Source: Endozoicomonas sp. NE40
Lineage (GTDB): Bacteria > Pseudomonadota > Gammaproteobacteria > Pseudomonadales > Endozoicomonadaceae
DNA: 64,000 nucleotides
NCBI RefSeq assembly: GCF_040549045.1
Contig: NZ_JBEWTB010000002.1
Location: 527,501-591,500, forward strand
Direction: 5' to 3'
The stretch's first letter is position 1; each line of letters begins with the position of its first letter. Positions 61,034 to 64,000 of this stretch are shown one piece after another. The position numbers and the translations under genes are program-made. The notes beneath the pieces were generated by a model. That model was not told the origin of the DNA. It made no database searches and worked only from the letters and a program-made list of their open reading frames with translations.

Positions 61034-61632
61034 TGAGTCTGGTTATAGGTGTTACCGGTGGAATAGGCAGTGGCAAAACGGCAGTGACCGACTACTTTGC
61101 CGCACTGGGTATTACTGTTGTCGATGCGGATCTGGCCGCCCGGGTTGTGGTAGAGCCGGGCCAGCCGGCACTGGAAAAAATCGCACAGCGTCATCAGGGT
61201 ATCCTTCAGGCAGAAGATGGCAGCCTGGATCGTCGTAAACTGCGGGACATTATCTTTGCCAGTGACAGCGAACGAGTCTGGCTGGAACAACTCTTACACC
61301 CGTTGATTCGTGAACAGATTATTACCGAGCTCAAAGCGTCTGTGTCGCCTTATTCAATTCTGGCTTCACCATTGATGATAGAAACGAACCAGCACCTTCT
61401 GACAGACCGGGTTCTGGTGGTGGATGTGCCGGTTGAACTACAGATTGCCCGTACCATAAGCCGGGACAACATGACGGAAGAACAGACCCGCAGCATTCTG
61501 GCTAAGCAGGCGACAAGGGAAGAACGTAGAGAAAAAGCCGATGATATTGTTGATAACAGCCAGTCGCTGGAACAGCTTTACCCGCAACTGGATAAGCTGC
61601 ACCAGCAGTATTTAAAGCTCGCTAAGCTTTAA
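61033..61632 (+). CDS. coaE: dephospho-CoA kinase
   Basis: A 199-aa P-loop kinase catalysing the last step of coenzyme A synthesis: Walker A GVTGGIGSGKTAV, then VDADLAARVVVEPG, DRRKLRDIIFASD and RISRDNMTEEQ-like TISRDNMTEEQTRSIL. Overlaps pilD by one base; the pilD-coaE pair is conserved in gammaproteobacteria. Convergent with nadE. Confidence 0.95.
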   Translation: MSLVIGVTGGIGSGKTAVTDYFAALGITVVDADLAARVVVEPGQPALEKIAQRHQGILQAEDGSLDRRKLRDIIFASDSERVWLEQLLHPLIREQIITELKASVSPYSILASPLMIETNQHLLTDRVLVVDVPVELQIARTISRDNMTEEQTRSILAKQATREERREKADDIVDNSQSLEQLYPQLDKLHQQYLKLAKL

Positions 61633-61637
61633 ATAAA

Positions 61638-62435
61638 TCAGACACCGGGACGCCAGCCATTGGTAATCGGATAGCGACGATCCCGGCCAAACCCCCGTGG
61701 GGTTATACGCACACCGACTACCGCCTGACGTCGTTTAAATTCATTAATGTCGATCAGGCGCAGCACCCGGTAGACGGTATCCCGGTCAAAACCTTCATCA
61801 ATAATCGTTTCAGCACTGCAATCTTCCTCGACATACATTTCAATGATGCGATCCAGATCACTGTAGGGCGGCAGGCTGTCTTCATCCACCTGATCCGGAG
61901 CCAGCTCCGCTGAAGGCGGGCGGTCAATTACCCGCTGGGGAATAACATAACCCAGTGAGTTACGGTATTCAGACAGTTCAAACACCAGGGTCTTTGGAAC
62001 ATCTTTCAAAGCGTTGTAGCCACCACACATATCACCGTACAGTGTCGCATAACCCACTGCCATCTCACTCTTGTTACCGGTGGTCAGCACCATGTAGCCT
62101 TTTTTGTTGGAAATCGCCATCAGCAGTACACCCCGGCAGCGGGACTGAAGGTTTTCCTCGGTGGTATCTCGACCACTGTCGGCAAACTCACTGCTCAGAG
62201 TGTTCATAAAGGCATCGAACATCGGCTCAATGGGCATGATTTTATAGTCAACACCCAGAATGTCCGCTTCTTCCTTTGCATCCTGAAGACTCATTTCTGA
62301 GGTGTAGCGGTATGGCATCATCACTGCCTGCACCCGCTCCGCCCCGAGTGCATCAACCGCAATAGCCAGAGTCAGCGCGGAATCGATACCTCCGGATAGT
62401 CCCAGCACAATACCTTTAAAACCGTTCTTGTTCAC
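61638..62435 (-). CDS. nadE: NAD+ synthetase, synthetase domain (frameshifted gene)
   Basis: The ATP-pyrophosphatase (NadE) domain: GLSGGIDSALTLAIAVDALG (the SGGxDS P-loop), TGNKSEMAVGYATLYGDMCGG and PPSAELAPDQVDEDSLP. The apparent GTG start lies within the normally internal stretch DYVNKNGF, so this is the second half of a glutamine-dependent NAD+ synthetase of ~540 aa whose N-terminal half is in another frame at 62432-63295. In this frame the coding sense extends upstream through LPDLHRRVYSALVTGVRDY to about 62500. Confidence 0.9.
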   Translation of the reverse strand: MNKNGFKGIVLGLSGGIDSALTLAIAVDALGAERVQAVMMPYRYTSEMSLQDAKEEADILGVDYKIMPIEPMFDAFMNTLSSEFADSGRDTTEENLQSRCRGVLLMAISNKKGYMVLTTGNKSEMAVGYATLYGDMCGGYNALKDVPKTLVFELSEYRNSLGYVIPQRVIDRPPSAELAPDQVDEDSLPPYSDLDRIIEMYVEEDCSAETIIDEGFDRDTVYRVLRLIDINEFKRRQAVVGVRITPRGFGRDRRYPITNGWRPGV

Positions 62436-63295
62436 ATAGTCACGGACACCGGTGACCAGAGCGCTGTATACCCGTCTGTGCAGATCGGGCAGAGGTGCGC
62501 GACCTGTTCTTCTACAAATTGCTCTTCTACAAAATGCCCTTCTACAAAAAGCTTGGTGCCACAGTCAAAACGAACCGGCGTCAGTGTTTCGGTAAAGTAA
62601 TCGCCACAGGTCATTACCCGACCATCGCCGTTCATTGCAAAGGAGCCACCGTCAAATACCAGCTCGTCCTGACCTCCGAACAGGTTGACATACAACACTG
62701 GCAGACCGGTTTCCTGACAACGCTGGCGAATGGTTTCACGGCGAACACTCTGCTTATCCTTGTGGAACGGCGAAGCATTCAGACTCAGGATCAGGTCAGC
62801 TCCGGCCTCTCTGGCCTGCATGGCCGGTTCCTGGAACCAGAGGTCCTCACAGATGGTCAGTGCCAGCCGGGTTCCTTTACAGTCAAAGGTGGCCATCTGA
62901 TGACCCGGAACAAAATAACGCTTCTCATCAAACACCTGATAATTCGGCAGATGCTGCTTGGCATAACGGGCTATCACCTGACCGTCGCGCAGAACAACCG
63001 CCTGGTTTTCGAGACCGTGAGCGCCCATACCCGGCACACCAATAACAATATCAATGCCTTTAACGGCGTTCAGTCGATGTAAAGCCTGTTCCGTACGCAG
63101 AATCAGGCTGGGACGAAGAAGCAGGTCTTCAGGGGGGTAACCGCACAGGGTTAGTTCCGGAAACACCACCAGATCCGCCTGATGGGTATCCCGTGCCTGT
63201 TCAGCGGCGTTAATCACCATAGAGGTATTGCCGTCGATGTCACCAACCTTCAGGTTAATCTGTGCCATCACGATATTGAGCATAGCTGCGGACAT
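62432..63295 (-). CDS. nadE: NAD+ synthetase, glutaminase (amidase) domain (frameshifted gene)
   Basis: The nitrilase-fold glutaminase domain: VVFPELTLCGYPPEDLL (catalytic Glu), RYAKQHLPNYQVFDEKRYF (Lys) and LALTICEDLWF (catalytic Cys). It releases ammonia from glutamine for the synthetase domain. Residues from about KLFVEGHFVEEQFVEEQ onward cross three 15-bp tandem repeats (~62510-62555), after which the frame is shifted, giving an aberrant tail ending SPVSVTM. Removing or adding one base at the repeats joins both halves into a normal protein. Confidence 0.9.
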   Translation of the reverse strand: MSAAMLNIVMAQINLKVGDIDGNTSMVINAAEQARDTHQADLVVFPELTLCGYPPEDLLLRPSLILRTEQALHRLNAVKGIDIVIGVPGMGAHGLENQAVVLRDGQVIARYAKQHLPNYQVFDEKRYFVPGHQMATFDCKGTRLALTICEDLWFQEPAMQAREAGADLILSLNASPFHKDKQSVRRETIRQRCQETGLPVLYVNLFGGQDELVFDGGSFAMNGDGRVMTCGDYFTETLTPVRFDCGTKLFVEGHFVEEQFVEEQVAHLCPICTDGYTALWSPVSVTM

Positions 63296-63420
63296 TGAAA
63301 TGCCTAACGTCTGTAATCTTTAATCCAGGGACGCTATTCTCGACGAAGATGAGGGTTCTGTAAAACTGAAGTTAAGGATCAGGGCAGAAAACGGCAAATC
63401 GAAGATAAACGGGTGAACAA

Positions 63421-64000
63421 TCACTCTTCAAAGTTGTAATTCATGGTTTCTGCCGGTCCCTGCAGGAAGTCACCCTGAATGAAGTCAACGCCACTGTGCC
63501 ATAAAGGCGCCATCTCGACAGCACTTTCTACATTGGGAACAATGATCTGCCTGCCACTGTCGGACAACTGCTGAACCATTGCCTTCAGCTCTTCCCCTTT
63601 ACTTTCGTTGGTCAGGTCCTTGGTAAAAGATACATCCACCTTGACAAAATCGAGATCCAGAGAGGCAATGGTTTCCACCGGGTTAAGGCTGCAGCCAAAT
63701 TCACTGACCGATGTGCCACAGCCCATATCCCTGACCGCCTTGAAAAAGTCCGGCATCTGCTTACTGAAACGAACCACATTCTGTTCACTCAGCTCCACGA
63801 CCAGTGCCTGTGGCTTAATTCCAGCCGCCTTTAACGCCACCCCCATCCAGGGTAGAAACTCCTTGTCGTTAATCACGTTACCACCAAGATGGACAAACAT
63901 TCTGGTTTTCAGCTTGTCCGTGTCATTACTCATCAGGTCTTTACCCGCCTGAATGACCTGCCAGCGGTCCACCTTTCCCCACAAGCTGTTTTTATCAAGC
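63421..64000 (-). CDS. EAL-domain protein, degenerate (C-terminal part)
   Basis: The frame is open to the right edge (LDKNSLWGKVDRW at the edge), so this is the C-terminal ~193 residues of a longer protein. It contains MFVHLGGNVINDKEF, LVVELSEQNVV, FGCSLNPVETIASLDLDFVKVD and WHSGVDFIQGDFLQGP. The pattern matches the EAL phosphodiesterase fold, but the catalytic DDFG is SEFG, like FimX-type domains that bind c-di-GMP without cleaving it. Possible role in twitching motility or c-di-GMP sensing. Edge truncation prevents naming. Confidence 0.78.
   Translation of the reverse strand, partial: LDKNSLWGKVDRWQVIQAGKDLMSNDTDKLKTRMFVHLGGNVINDKEFLPWMGVALKAAGIKPQALVVELSEQNVVRFSKQMPDFFKAVRDMGCGTSVSEFGCSLNPVETIASLDLDFVKVDVSFTKDLTNESKGEELKAMVQQLSDSGRQIIVPNVESAVEMAPLWHSGVDFIQGDFLQGPAETMNYNFEE

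Overview
The window looks like chromosome of a host-associated marine gammaproteobacterium, most likely an Endozoicomonas-type member of the Oceanospirillales. This is inferred. The housekeeping genes (dgt, topB, coaE, pilD, nadE, argR, artPJQM, dpp operon, tas, AbgT transporter) are gammaproteobacterial in type. Between them sit proteins with eukaryote-like architecture: four classical C2H2 zinc fingers, a Hanks-type kinase, an ankyrin-repeat protein, a lipid/protein-kinase-like ATP fold and a polyproline/coiled-coil protein. These are typical of intracellular or tissue-associated symbionts. No rRNA or tRNA gene, CRISPR array or prophage was recognised.

Layout. 0-5.4 kb is accessory: a protein with an HExxH motif between two copies of a 62-bp repeat, gene remnants, a radical SAM enzyme and a polyproline protein. 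5.7-16.3 kb holds an AbgT-type transporter, a eukaryotic-like kinase, a frameshifted RND efflux pump with its adaptor, a secreted protein with 15-bp tandem repeats and a dicarboxylate/amino-acid symporter. 16.5-31.8 kb holds the zinc-finger protein, a TldD/TldE-like protease pair (TldE frameshifted), a SEC-C protein, a 1522-aa exported repeat protein, an M1 aminopeptidase-like lipoprotein without catalytic residues, an HNH nuclease, a complete IS1182-type element with a 4-bp target duplication, and a cysteine-rich secreted protein.

31.9-49.8 kb is mostly core metabolism and transport: tas-like reductase, an arsR-GAPDH-arsJ organoarsenical efflux operon with a visible promoter/operator, a lipoprotein FKBP isomerase, a four-gene MCE lipid-transport operon, a dppABCDF-type peptide transporter, and argR divergent from an art arginine transporter across a paired ARG box. 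49.9-53.1 kb is accessory again: small secreted proteins, a gene interrupted by an amber codon, and an ankyrin protein. 53.3-64 kb holds topB divergent from dgt, an aldo/keto reductase, a kinase-like effector candidate with a partner ORF, pilD-coaE, nadE (split by a frameshift at a 15-bp tandem repeat) and the C-terminal part of a degenerate EAL protein running off the right edge.

Two patterns cut across the window. Four genes (RND pump, tldE, nadE, and the gene at 50993-51880) are broken by single frameshifts or one stop codon while the rest of the frame stays open, which means either recent decay or base-call errors. Short degenerate tandem repeats of 12-18 bp, different at each site, lie just upstream of several start codons.
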